In this document: positions 19,081 through 27,465 of the stretch, one piece after another | Numbering within the stretch: position 1 is the first letter of the stretch | How the letters are laid out: each line of letters starts with the position of its first letter | Program-made: the position numbers and the translations under genes | Notes under the pieces: model-generated | Told to the model about the DNA's origin: nothing | Databases searched by the model: none | What the model saw: only the letters and a program-made list of their open reading frames with translations | Source of the DNA: Novosphingobium sp. | GTDB taxonomy: Bacteria; Pseudomonadota; Alphaproteobacteria; Sphingomonadales; Sphingomonadaceae | Length of the DNA: 64,000 nucleotides | Assembly (NCBI GenBank): GCA_017745295.1 | Contig: JAGHZR010000006.1 | Span: 62,001-126,000 of the forward strand | Direction of reading: 5' to 3'

Positions 19081-20646
19081 ATGTCTGAGCAGGAAATTCG
19101 CGGAGCAATAGCGCGCGGAGATATTCCGCAAGCGGTTCAAATCGCGAAAAGGCTGATAGATGCCGCTCCGGATCGTCCGGAGGGCTATTTCCTGCTCGGG
19201 ATGGTCATGGCCGAGGGCGGCCATGTCGTGAAGGCACTTCCCTTGATCGAAGCGGCTGTCGAGCGGGACGCTAGCGCCGAGTATCTGGCGCAATGGGCGA
19301 AGTTGCTCGTTCAGGTCCGACGTGAGGATCAGGCTGCGTCCGTCGCTTCCAGAGCGATGGCGGCCGGGCCGGGGGATCCGCTGACTTTCGACACGATCGG
19401 TTGTGTTCTGGCCCGGCTGGGCGATCACGAAGGCTCGCTGGCGCCGTTCGCCGCCGCGGTCGAGCGCGATCCGCAGAATGCCGAATATCGTTACAATCTG
19501 GCTGCGGCGAGCGGGTTCACCGGCAGGGTCGATCAGGCCCGGCATCACTACGAGATGATCCTCGCGCACGACCCCGGCAATGCGCGCGTGCACTACGCGC
19601 TGGCGATCCTCTCGCGGCAGACCGCCGAGGCCAATCACGTGGAGCGGCTGGAGGCGGCCCTGGCGCAGGCCTCCGTTCCCGCTGACGACTTGCGCATCCG
19701 TTATGCCTTGGCCAAGGAACTGGAAGACCTTGGCGAAACGGCGGCCTCCCTGCGCCATCTCTCCGTTGCCAACTGTGCGCAGAAACAGGCGATCGGCTAC
19801 GACTTCGGGCAGGATGAAGCGATATTCGATGCGATCGAAGCGCTGTTTTCGGGTGGCGCTGCATCGCCGGCGCAAGGCGAGGGGCGGCGCGGGGAAGCGC
19901 CGATCTTCGTCGTCGGGATGCCGCGCACGGGCACGACGCTGGTGGATCGCATTCTGTCCTCGCACCCGGACGTGGAGGCGGCGGGCGAGTTGCAGGCGAT
20001 GCCGCTCGCAGTGAAGAAGCAGGCGGGCACCGCGTCGCGCCGCGTGCTCGATGCCGATACCGTCGCGGCGAGCGGCGCCATCGATCCGGCCGCGCTGGGA
20101 GAGGCCTATCTGGCGCGGGCTAGAGTTCATTGCGGGCAAGGGAGGCCCCGTTTCACGGACAAGCTGCCGGCGAACTTCCTCTATATCGGTCATATCCTCC
20201 GGGCCCTGCCGGATGCGCGCGTGGTCTGCCTGCGGCGGGGGCCGCTGGATACGCTCTGGAGCAATTACAAGAACCTGTTCGCCAGCCAGTCGACCTATTA
20301 CGCCTATTCCTACGATCTCATGGATACGGCGCGCTACTATGCGCGGTTCGACCGGCTCATGGGGCTGTGGGAGCGGCTGTGGCCCGGGGCGGTTCTGCAA
20401 TTGTCCTATGAGAATCTGGTGGCCGATCAGGAAGGGGAGACGCGCAGGCTGCTGGCCCATTGCGGCTTGGACTGGGACGAAAGCTGCCTGTTGTTCCACG
20501 AGAACCGGGCGGCAGTGGCGACGCCGAGCGCGGCGCAAGTGCGGCGGCCGATCAACCGCGACGGGATCGGCAAATGGCGAGCCTATGCGGAGGCACTGGC
20601 CCCCGCCCGTGCCTGGCTGGAAGAGCAGGGAATAGCGGCCGGATAG
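19081..20646 (+). CDS. TPR-repeat sulfotransferase
   Basis: A 521-residue two-part protein. Residues 1 to about 250 are tetratricopeptide-like repeats (for example the DPQNAEYRYNLAAASG and DPGNARVHYALAILS units). The second half is a PAPS-dependent sulfotransferase domain: the 5'-phosphosulfate loop is VGMPRTGTTLVDRILSSHPD, and a 3'-phosphate-binding region (VVCLRRGPLDTLWSNYKN) lies downstream. TPR-sulfotransferase fusions of this type are common in sphingomonads. The acceptor is unknown; exopolysaccharide, lipid or protein are all possible. There is no signal peptide. The gene stands alone, with a convergent TonB-receptor gene and a hairpin downstream. Confidence 0.85.
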   Translation: MSEQEIRGAIARGDIPQAVQIAKRLIDAAPDRPEGYFLLGMVMAEGGHVVKALPLIEAAVERDASAEYLAQWAKLLVQVRREDQAASVASRAMAAGPGDPLTFDTIGCVLARLGDHEGSLAPFAAAVERDPQNAEYRYNLAAASGFTGRVDQARHHYEMILAHDPGNARVHYALAILSRQTAEANHVERLEAALAQASVPADDLRIRYALAKELEDLGETAASLRHLSVANCAQKQAIGYDFGQDEAIFDAIEALFSGGAASPAQGEGRRGEAPIFVVGMPRTGTTLVDRILSSHPDVEAAGELQAMPLAVKKQAGTASRRVLDADTVAASGAIDPAALGEAYLARARVHCGQGRPRFTDKLPANFLYIGHILRALPDARVVCLRRGPLDTLWSNYKNLFASQSTYYAYSYDLMDTARYYARFDRLMGLWERLWPGAVLQLSYENLVADQEGETRRLLAHCGLDWDESCLLFHENRAAVATPSAAQVRRPINRDGIGKWRAYAEALAPARAWLEEQGIAAG

Positions 20647-20657
20647 AGCATTTTCTA

Positions 20658-20677
20658 ATCAGGTGGAATCACCTGAT
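20658..20677. repeat. Short perfect inverted repeat
   Basis: ATCAGGTG-gaat-CACCTGAT, an 8-bp perfect palindrome with a 4-nt loop just after the sulfotransferase stop. It is part of a longer AGAGCATTTTCTAATCAGG stretch of the kind that recurs in sphingomonad intergenic regions (from memory, not checked). It may add to termination. Confidence 0.5.
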
Positions 20678-20699
20678 GACTTGGAAACTGCGCTATCAG

Positions 20700-20730
20700 G
20701 ACGCCGCCACCCTTTCGGGGCGGCGGCGTC
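20700..20730. terminator. GC-rich hairpin between convergent genes
   Basis: GACGCCGCC pairs with GGCGGCGTC, with further CCC/GGG pairing inside. It lies between the stops of the sulfotransferase (+) and the TonB receptor (-). No clear T run follows on either strand, so it probably serves as a bidirectional hairpin terminator. Confidence 0.55.
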
Positions 20731-20746
20731 TCTTCGGCAAGTCCGA

Positions 20747-23158
20747 TCAGTACTTGATGCGGGCCTCAAGGCCGACCGTGCGCGGCGAGATCACGGCTTG
20801 GCGGTAGTAGCGTACCGCCACCCCGTCGTTGACGCCGATGCGCGAGCGATCCTGACTCACGGAGACGACGGCGTACTTGTCGAAGAGGTTGTTCGCGAAG
20901 AGGCTGACGGAGTACTTGTCGGTCTCGTAAGTCAGGCTGGCGCGGTGGAGGACGTAGCTGGGGATCTTGTCGCCGTAGCCGCGATCCCAGCCGATCCGGG
21001 AAACCACGTTGCCGCGGTAGGTCGCCGTCCAGTTGGCGCTCACGCTGCCTTCGCCCATTGGCACGGTGTAGGTCGCGCCGAGGCTGCCCGCGTTCTTGGC
21101 CGAACCCGGCAGGCGGTCGCCGTCGAGCGCGTCGAGCTGGGTGAACTTCGGCCGTCCGTCATAGTCGTTCGGCGTGGTGCGGATGGTGATGATGCCCGGA
21201 ACGTCCTCGGTCAGCTTGGCATCGGTGTAGGAGTACGTACCCTGAATCGCGAGCTGCGGCACCGGCCTGAACTGGAACGACGTTTCGAAGCCCTGGGACT
21301 TGGCAGAGCCGCCGTTCACGGTGATTCCGGTCACGCCGTAATATGTGGCCGAGTCCACCTGGATGCCGTCCCACTTGATATGGAAGACGTCGAAGTTGAA
21401 GGCCAGCTTGCGGTCGAACAGCTGCATGCGCACGCCGATTTCGGCGTTCTTCGTCTTGTCGGGTCCGAACTGGACTTCGTTCGGCAGGGCACAGGCGTTC
21501 TGCTGGTTGGCAGGAACCGGATCGGGGCAGGGGGCGACGCGGTTCGGGCCGCCGATGCGGTAGCCCTTGCTGTAGGTCGCGTAGACCATGAGGTCCGGGG
21601 TGAAGTTGTAGGACGTGTTGAGCTTCCACACCCAGCCGTCCTTCTTGGCCTTGCCGCCCGCCGGATCGACGTCATAGGGGCTGAGCGGGTCGCCGAGCAG
21701 CGGCAGAACCAGCGCGCCCTGCACGTCGGAGGTGTACTTGAAGTAGCGCGCACCGCCGGTCACCTGCCATGACGGGGTGATCTTCAGCGTGCCTTCGCCG
21801 AAGATCGCCTTTTCAGTGACTTTCGACTTGGTGTAGCTGACATATTCAAGGTCGTCGGGATTGCCGGTCACACCGTAGAAGTCCGAGAGACCGGGGACGT
21901 GCTCGGCATAGTCGTTATGGTATTTCTGGCGGTTGTAGAAGCCGCCGAGAACCCAGTTGAACGGGCCGCCATGGCGCGAGACCAGTCGAATTTCCTGGTT
22001 GAACTGCTTGCGGCGCCCGTCGCTCTCGTTCCAGCTCGAAAAGGCCGGGAAAAGCTCGTAGTCGTAGTCGAGGTCGAGCAGCAGGTCGGTGTTGTCGGTC
22101 TGCGAGCGGGTACGGACATTGGTATAGGCCGTGGTCGAGACCAGATCGACGATATCGGCGATGTTCGCGTCGATCTCCATGCTGGCGAGGTGGGCGCGGC
22201 GATTCACCGGCTCCTCGTAGCGGCTGGCGTTCTGGTACTTGCCGGTGCCCATCACGCCCGCGCTGTTGGACTGGGCGCCGTCCGTCTTGGTGCGCTGGAA
22301 GGCGTAAGTGAAGATCGCCTTGAGGTCTTCGGTGGTCTGGAGCAGCAACTGGTTGCGCGTGGTGAAGGTGCGCTCGAAGTTGAGGTCCTCGCGGCGGCGC
22401 AAGTTGGCGGCGAATTCCTCGCGGGTGACGCCGTCGGTGCCGCCCGGCTGCGGCAGCGAAACGCCCGGCGTCTGGAGCAGCAGCGGGGAATCGATGAAGC
22501 CGGGATCGTAGTAATAGCCGGTGGCCGAACGGAACGCGACATGGTCGCGCACCAGCGGAATGTTTATCATCCCGTCGGCCTGATATCCGAAGTTGTCCGA
22601 GTGTCCCTTGGCGTAGAGGCGGCCGTGTCCTGTGGCTTCCCAGGCGTCGGTGTTGGGGCGGTTGGGGATATAGCGGATCGCACCCGCCAGCGTGCCGAGG
22701 CCGTAAAGCGTGCCCTGCGGCCCGAGCAGCGTTTCCACGCGGGCGATGTCGAGCAGTTTGAAGTCGTAGTAGAGCGGCACTTCGCCGAGGTAGATGCCGA
22801 GCGAGTCATCGTAATTCGCGCCGTTGGAACTGACGTCCGAGGCGTTGAGACCGCGCAGCACGATCGAGCCGGTCGAACCCGGCCCCGTATCCGAGATCGT
22901 CATGCCGGGCGTGAAGTCGGCCAGATCGCGCACGTCGTCGATGCGCTGGCGGTTGAGCTCCTCGGCGCCGATCGCGGAGATGTTGATCGGCGTGTCCATG
23001 ATCGTCGTGGCGCGGCGGGTGCCGGTGACGACGATGGCGTCGCCGGAGTCTTCGGCCACTGCGGAGGCGTCCTGGGCCAGAGCGGGCATGGCGCCGAGAG
23101 TGCCGGTGAATATCGTCGCGGACAGCAGAACTGCCCTCAATTTCGCGCGATCTGTCAT
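20747..23158 (-). CDS. TonB-dependent receptor (guanidine-block neighbour)
   Basis: An 803-residue outer-membrane TonB-dependent receptor. The signal peptide ends at MPALAQDA; a TonB-box-like IVVTGTRR follows, then the plug (RGLNASDV, VETLLGPQGTLYGLGTLAGAIRYI) and a barrel ending in a final aromatic strand (VGLEARIKY). The start ATG at 23158 has an AGGGAAG ribosome site. The gene lies 139 bp downstream of the sterol-desaturase-like gene, which carries a NikR-like operator, so the two are probably co-regulated. The ligand is unknown. Its place beside a guanidine/urea catabolic operon suggests a nitrogen-rich ligand, but that is inference only. Confidence 0.88.
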   Translation of the reverse strand: MTDRAKLRAVLLSATIFTGTLGAMPALAQDASAVAEDSGDAIVVTGTRRATTIMDTPINISAIGAEELNRQRIDDVRDLADFTPGMTISDTGPGSTGSIVLRGLNASDVSSNGANYDDSLGIYLGEVPLYYDFKLLDIARVETLLGPQGTLYGLGTLAGAIRYIPNRPNTDAWEATGHGRLYAKGHSDNFGYQADGMINIPLVRDHVAFRSATGYYYDPGFIDSPLLLQTPGVSLPQPGGTDGVTREEFAANLRRREDLNFERTFTTRNQLLLQTTEDLKAIFTYAFQRTKTDGAQSNSAGVMGTGKYQNASRYEEPVNRRAHLASMEIDANIADIVDLVSTTAYTNVRTRSQTDNTDLLLDLDYDYELFPAFSSWNESDGRRKQFNQEIRLVSRHGGPFNWVLGGFYNRQKYHNDYAEHVPGLSDFYGVTGNPDDLEYVSYTKSKVTEKAIFGEGTLKITPSWQVTGGARYFKYTSDVQGALVLPLLGDPLSPYDVDPAGGKAKKDGWVWKLNTSYNFTPDLMVYATYSKGYRIGGPNRVAPCPDPVPANQQNACALPNEVQFGPDKTKNAEIGVRMQLFDRKLAFNFDVFHIKWDGIQVDSATYYGVTGITVNGGSAKSQGFETSFQFRPVPQLAIQGTYSYTDAKLTEDVPGIITIRTTPNDYDGRPKFTQLDALDGDRLPGSAKNAGSLGATYTVPMGEGSVSANWTATYRGNVVSRIGWDRGYGDKIPSYVLHRASLTYETDKYSVSLFANNLFDKYAVVSVSQDRSRIGVNDGVAVRYYRQAVISPRTVGLEARIKY

Positions 23159-23297
23159 GTTGCTTCCCTGTCCTTGGTTTGAGGCTCCCGCATCCGGCCT
23201 GCCTGCGCCGGACTTTCGGGAGACGTCTTTTTCTTATGACGACCGGCCATCTTCGCGGATGTTGTGCCGGTGCGTCTCTCGTGTCCGACCTTGCCTG

Positions 23298-24233
23298 TCA
23301 GGCGATCGGGGATTTGATGCGTTCGATCAGCGGCCTGAACGGAAAGGCGAACTGTTCGCGGATCGACAGCCGCTTGAGGTCGTCCTGACCGACCACGCTG
23401 GCCTCGCCTTCGCGGTAGGTGCCGAACAGGCGGTCCAGCAGGATCAGCGAGTTGGCGTAGTTGCAGCGGGTGCTTTCGTAATCGGTCGAGTGGTGCAGGC
23501 TGTGGTGGCGGATCGTCGTGAAGAACAGTGAGTAAACCTTCGGTGGATCCGCACGGACATTGGCGTGGGCGAAGGTGGAAATCGAACCCAGGACGTTCAC
23601 CCCGCAGAATACCGCTGCGAGCGGCAGGTCGAACAGCGCCAGCAGGCTCAGGCTGATCAGGAACAGTTCGATGGGATTGCCGACATAGCCCTTCGCGGCA
23701 TTGAGCTGGGTGATGTGGTGGTGCGGTGCGTGCGTCAGCCAGAACGGCGTGGAATTGTGCATCAGCCGGTGCATCCAGTATTGCCCGAACTCGATGATGA
23801 AGACCACCATCGCCACCTGCACGAGGAACGGCAGGTGCATCGCCCATTCGGTCGAGATGCCGAGCGAGGTCTTGAGTGCCTTGAGCGGATCCTCGGCCAG
23901 CCTGGTCGAGGCCCAGGAGATCGCCGTCGTGCCTAGCACCACATAGAACAGGTCGGTGAAGAATTCCCGCCGGTTCATCCGCCAGCCCGCGTGGCGCTCG
24001 TTGATCCATTCAAGCCCCAGCACGCTGAGCGTGATGAGCGAGGTCACGACGGTCAGCGTCCACGGAGCTTCCACCAGCCACTTCGGTGCCAATCCCCAGA
24101 ACGCGGTGATGGCGACGAGATAGGCAGGGGGGATCAGATTGAAGAGAGCCTGCTTCGTGCGGCCATGGGCCGAATGTCCGCCATGCGAACCATCGCCCGA
24201 GAGAACCGCATAGGAGATTGGCAGTTGTTCCAT
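23298..24233 (-). CDS. Sterol desaturase / fatty acid hydroxylase family protein
   Basis: A 311-residue integral membrane diiron oxygenase-like protein. Several hydrophobic helices surround the His clusters of the family: YWMHRLMH (HxxxH), THAPHHHI (HxxHH) and HHSLHH, which bind the two irons. It presumably hydroxylates or desaturates a lipid or small hydrophobic substrate; the substrate is unknown. I chose the ATG at 24233 for its GGAGGGGGG ribosome site about 6 nt upstream; the open frame extends far upstream without support. The NikR-like operator at 24332-24357 lies about 100 bp upstream. It is related to the second such protein at 41097-42077. Confidence 0.85.
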   Translation of the reverse strand: MEQLPISYAVLSGDGSHGGHSAHGRTKQALFNLIPPAYLVAITAFWGLAPKWLVEAPWTLTVVTSLITLSVLGLEWINERHAGWRMNRREFFTDLFYVVLGTTAISWASTRLAEDPLKALKTSLGISTEWAMHLPFLVQVAMVVFIIEFGQYWMHRLMHNSTPFWLTHAPHHHITQLNAAKGYVGNPIELFLISLSLLALFDLPLAAVFCGVNVLGSISTFAHANVRADPPKVYSLFFTTIRHHSLHHSTDYESTRCNYANSLILLDRLFGTYREGEASVVGQDDLKRLSIREQFAFPFRPLIERIKSPIA

Positions 24234-24331
24234 TGAAAACCCCCCTCCAGACCGTTGAGCCGGCCTGTTGCTAAAGTTTTTCTCTCCCGGATTTTCATCG
24301 CTCTGCCAGGCGACGTGATACACGGTATGGA

Positions 24332-24357
24332 TATTACATTTTCCGTCAAGAGTATTA
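24332..24357. promoter_or_regulatory. NikR-like operator, site A
   Basis: TATTAC-N14-GTATTA. The left half is exact and the right half has one change from GTAATA. It lies about 100 bp upstream of the sterol-desaturase-like gene (-). Same half-sites and same 14-bp spacing as sites B, C and D. Confidence 0.6.
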
Positions 24358-24507
24358 ATTTGCGACGTTCCGGTTTTGGCCATAACCGCTTCTGATCGCC
24401 GGAATTCCGCCAATCGTCCCTCTGGGCGAACGCTGGAAGCGGTCTGCAAGAGTGCTTCAGGCGTGTCCCGTTTTTCTCGCAGCAGGCGGCGATTCGCGGC
24501 GTATCCG

Positions 24508-25521
24508 TCAATCGTAGCGATAGGGATTGCGATCGATCGTCGTCGTCCCGCGCGTCTGGTTGCAGAGGAAGACGGTGCCGGTGAAGTAAATGCCAGGTTC
24601 GGTGATCTTCTGCGCATGAGCATAGGCCTCGCGCAATTGCTGGACGGTCATTTCCACCGGCGCCTCGTCGGGCTGCCAAGTCATGCCGTAGGCGTAGTCC
24701 TGCCCGTCCTTGCTGATCTCCACATGGCAGCCCATGACATGGGTGACGGGATGGGTGTCGCAGAAGTCGATCAGTCGTTTCATGCTGTCGAACCACGGTT
24801 GCCAGAAGCTGATATAGCAGCGGCCGCGGTAGAACATGTCGCCGGTATAGAGGATCTGGGTATAGCTGTCGTAATAGGCGAATTCGGACACGACATGGCC
24901 GGGTGAACCCCAGATCAGGATCTCGCGCCCGCCCAGATCCAGCGCGACGCGCTGTTCTGGATAGTTGGTCATGCCCCAGAAACCGACCATTTCCTCATGG
25001 GTCAGGCCCATGCAGCGGGTGTTCGGACGGTCGGCGAACTGGTTCGTCGCCGCGTAGTGATCGGCATGAAGGTGGGTGAAGGCGACCAGCAGTTCCAGAC
25101 TGGCGGGATCGCGCCGGTTGCGGCGGCACCACGCGTCGATGCACTGGTCAACGGCGGCGCGGTAGTCGCAGTCATTGCGCAGTTGAACGTAGCCTTCGTC
25201 CAGCAGCAATACCCGGTCGTTGCCGAAGTAGAGCGGCGCGAAGGGAGCCTCATAACTGTAGGCCTTGTTCTGGCGCAGGATCGCCGTATGCGGGTTGTAC
25301 CAGTGGACCTGAACCGGCGGGTCGGTATTGTCCATGCAGGACGAGGAACCGCAGATCCAGCGCTTCGGGAAGGCTCCCGGCGCGGGAAGATGGCTACGGA
25401 AATCGATCGGCGCCGGACGAGTGTCGGCGACGGCGGCATCGGTCGCCGCCGTGAGCGCCGCGCCGGTCAGGGGCACGGCGGCGATGGCGGCATTGTGGGC
25501 AAGGAACGTGCGGCGATCCAT
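24508..25521 (-). CDS. Exported metallo-beta-lactamase-fold hydrolase
   Basis: A 337-residue MBL-fold protein with an N-terminal export signal of Tat type (MDRRTFLAHN, hydrophobic stretch, AAVADT). The metal sites are complete: THLHADH (HxHxDH), a later His in GSPGHV, an Asp in LYTGDMFY and a His in MGCHVE, so a dinuclear zinc hydrolase is expected. The substrate is unknown; the arrangement resembles lactonase/glyoxalase-II-like members rather than true beta-lactamases. It lies 25 bp downstream of a paralogue that has lost the first motif, so the two are probably one operon. The ATG at 25521 has an AGGAACT ribosome site. Confidence 0.85.
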   Translation of the reverse strand: MDRRTFLAHNAAIAAVPLTGAALTAATDAAVADTRPAPIDFRSHLPAPGAFPKRWICGSSSCMDNTDPPVQVHWYNPHTAILRQNKAYSYEAPFAPLYFGNDRVLLLDEGYVQLRNDCDYRAAVDQCIDAWCRRNRRDPASLELLVAFTHLHADHYAATNQFADRPNTRCMGLTHEEMVGFWGMTNYPEQRVALDLGGREILIWGSPGHVVSEFAYYDSYTQILYTGDMFYRGRCYISFWQPWFDSMKRLIDFCDTHPVTHVMGCHVEISKDGQDYAYGMTWQPDEAPVEMTVQQLREAYAHAQKITEPGIYFTGTVFLCNQTRGTTTIDRNPYRYD

Positions 25522-25546
25522 CTGGAGTTCCTGATGTTCGAAGGGG

Positions 25547-26629
25547 TCAGAACGGGTGGGGTGCGTCGATCTTGGGCACGCCTTCGGGCCAGACCTTGGT
25601 TTTCTGGTCGGGGCTGACGCCGTTGAACAGCACGAAGTCCGGGCGGATCAGCATCATCTCCTTGCCTTGTACCGCGCGGGCGTGGACGATCGCCTCGTCG
25701 ATGAGGTCCGGCGTCATTTCCAGCACCCGCTCGTAAGGCTTGTAGGTGGCGAAGCGCGGGTAGTAGCGGCCCGGCACGAACATCATCTCGACATGCCCGC
25801 CGAGCAGCCACTTGACCGGCCTGCTCGCGGCGAAGTCCCGCAGCCGCTCCAGCGAGGCCACGAAATCGCGGTCGTTGCCGATGTTGATCTTGCCGGGGAA
25901 CAGCAGGTCGCCGGTGAACAGCAGGTCGCAGTAAGGGTCGTAAAAACTGACGCCGTCCTTGTGCGAGCCGGGGGTCGGAATCACTTCGATCACCCGGTCG
26001 CCGAGGTCGATGCGGCCCGTGCCCGAAGGCCAGCTGGCGGCGAGACCGTAGAACTGTTTCATGACCGCCAGCGGCTTCGGGACCACGGTGGTCGCGGGCC
26101 GCCCGGCGAACTGCACGAGGCCCTGATTCTGCGCGATATCCTCGCCCGATGTCAGCGCGACGGTGAGCGGCAGCGAAGGACGCCCGCGTGCCTGGCACCA
26201 GCGCGTCACGATGGCATCCACGGTCTCACGCAGGGGATAGTGCCGGGCGTCGGCGGTGGCGCCGGTGTCGATCAGCAGCGCGCCCGCATTGCCGAACAGC
26301 AGGTAGGTGAACGGCGCTTCCCAGTGCACGCAGACGTTCTGGCGCAGGACGAACGTGTCCTCGTTGTACTGCACCACCTGCACGCGCGGATCGCGGTTCT
26401 TCGCCGCGACGTTGGAGCCATAAGTCCAGCGGAAGGCAAGGCTTCCGGGCGCGGGTCCGTCGCAGGCGTAGTCATGGACGACCGGCTGCCCGCGATGGAG
26501 CGGCACGACGCTGTCGGTATGGCGCACGCCGGGCGTGTTGTATCCCAGCGCGATGTTGCCGTTCGGATAGAAGGGTCGCTCGGGCGGCTTTGCGGCAAGC
26601 GTAGGAGTGCATGTCGAATCTTGCGCCAC
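25547..26629 (-). CDS. MBL-fold protein lacking the HxHxDH motif (probable pseudoenzyme)
   Basis: About 360 residues and clearly related to the next gene downstream: VALTSGEDIAQNQ aligns with VAFTHLHADHYAATNQ, the next segments align without gaps, and LLFTGDLLFPG and GGHVEMM are kept. All four residues of the first metal motif are replaced (HLHADH to SGEDIA), so normal two-zinc chemistry is unlikely. It could be a pseudoenzyme partner, a one-metal enzyme or a ligand-binding protein. The start is uncertain. I chose the GTG at 26629, which has GGGGA 6-7 nt upstream. A further ATG at 26716 would place NikR-like site B inside the gene. The chosen start leaves no signal peptide. Confidence 0.75.
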   Translation of the reverse strand: MAQDSTCTPTLAAKPPERPFYPNGNIALGYNTPGVRHTDSVVPLHRGQPVVHDYACDGPAPGSLAFRWTYGSNVAAKNRDPRVQVVQYNEDTFVLRQNVCVHWEAPFTYLLFGNAGALLIDTGATADARHYPLRETVDAIVTRWCQARGRPSLPLTVALTSGEDIAQNQGLVQFAGRPATTVVPKPLAVMKQFYGLAASWPSGTGRIDLGDRVIEVIPTPGSHKDGVSFYDPYCDLLFTGDLLFPGKINIGNDRDFVASLERLRDFAASRPVKWLLGGHVEMMFVPGRYYPRFATYKPYERVLEMTPDLIDEAIVHARAVQGKEMMLIRPDFVLFNGVSPDQKTKVWPEGVPKIDAPHPF

Positions 26630-26674
26630 GGAAGGTCCCCAAACTGCCCGCACCAATCTTGCCAACGGTATCGA

Positions 26675-26700
26675 TAATACGTTTCGTTGCAATGGTAATA
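26675..26700. promoter_or_regulatory. NikR-like operator, site B
   Basis: TAATAC-N14-GTAATA. The right half is exact and the left has one change from TATTAC. It lies in the divergent region between the MBL pair (-) and NikR-like regulator 1 (+), about 46 bp before the first and 122 bp before the second, so it could control both. Confidence 0.6.
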
Positions 26701-26822
26701 AACAGATGGGCCCCATCGATATGGTTTATGAGGCGGGGCCGCTCTGGACGGATCGCCCGCCCGCCGGTAGGCATGAAGCCGATGTACCGGACGATCGAGA
26801 TCATGGCCGATGGGGCTGCCGC

Positions 26823-27329
26823 GTGAGCAGCGATGCCGCCAATCTGGCCCGGCTCAGCATGAGCCTGCCCGCCGACCTGTTTCGCCAGCTCGACATGATG
26901 GTGGAGGAACGCGGCTTGCCGTCGCGTTCGCAGCTCATTGCCGAACTGATTCGCCACGCCCTTGCCGAGCATGAGGCGCTGACCCGGCCCGAAGAGATGC
27001 TCGCCGGTACGATCACCCTCGTCTATCGCGGTGATCGCGGGCGGGTGCGGCAGCAACTGGCGCAGAGTCAGGCGGAATATCTCAAAGAAGTCATCTCCTC
27101 GCAGCATGTCTTCCTGGAGGATGACCAGTCGCTGGAAGTGCTGCTGGTGCAGGGACCGGCGGCCCGCCTCAAGGAGCTTTGCGATGCGCTGCGAGCGATA
27201 CGCGGGGTGCACCAGCTCGAACTGGTCACGACCACGGCGCTGCTGCCGCCGCTCCATGACAAGGGGGCGGTGAAGCGTCCTGCGCGCCGCACGCGCAAGG
27301 TGCAGACAGCAGGCGAAGAGGCCTCCTGA
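26823..27329 (+). CDS. NikR-like ribbon-helix-helix regulator 1
   Basis: A 168-residue transcription factor with NikR architecture. The N-terminal ribbon-helix-helix DNA-binding domain (ARLSMSLPADLFRQLDMMV, then RSQLIAELIRHAL) is followed by an ACT-like ligand domain (GTITLVYRGDRGRV, then LEVLLVQG). Aligned by eye to E. coli NikR, of the four nickel ligands only His87 is kept (SQHVF); His76 is Ala, His89 is Phe and Cys95 is Ser. Classic nickel sensing is therefore unlikely. The GTG start at 26823 matches the start of its close paralogue at 30199. It lies just upstream of the importer operon and is flanked by operators B and C, suggesting autoregulation and control of the guanidine genes. Confidence 0.82.
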   Translation: MSSDAANLARLSMSLPADLFRQLDMMVEERGLPSRSQLIAELIRHALAEHEALTRPEEMLAGTITLVYRGDRGRVRQQLAQSQAEYLKEVISSQHVFLEDDQSLEVLLVQGPAARLKELCDALRAIRGVHQLELVTTTALLPPLHDKGAVKRPARRTRKVQTAGEEAS

Positions 27330-27378
27330 CGTCATTCATCGTCGGATGAGAACTGCCGGATCGCCCGGTTACGCTCAG

Positions 27379-27404
27379 TATTACAGAATCTCCTAAGTGT
27401 AATA
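27379..27404. promoter_or_regulatory. NikR-like operator, site C
   Basis: TATTAC-N14-GTAATA, both halves exact; the match extends outward to AGTATTACA and TGTAATATT. It lies about 62 bp before the substrate-binding protein that opens the importer and guanidine-catabolism operon. Confidence 0.72.
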
Positions 27405-27465
27405 TTTTTGTGATGGACAACGTCCTCGATTGCGGCAATGCTGCACTGCGAAAGGGGACCGAGTC

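Noticed and set aside
26630..26716. ATG at 26716 as the start of the stripped MBL-fold protein
   Set aside because: It would place NikR-like operator B inside the gene and adds a sequence unlike the paralogue; the GTG at 26629 has a ribosome site.
27330..27465. A guanidine (ykkC-type) riboswitch before the importer operon
   Set aside because: The gap is short and occupied by operator C; I saw no ykkC-like core or paired ACGR hairpins.
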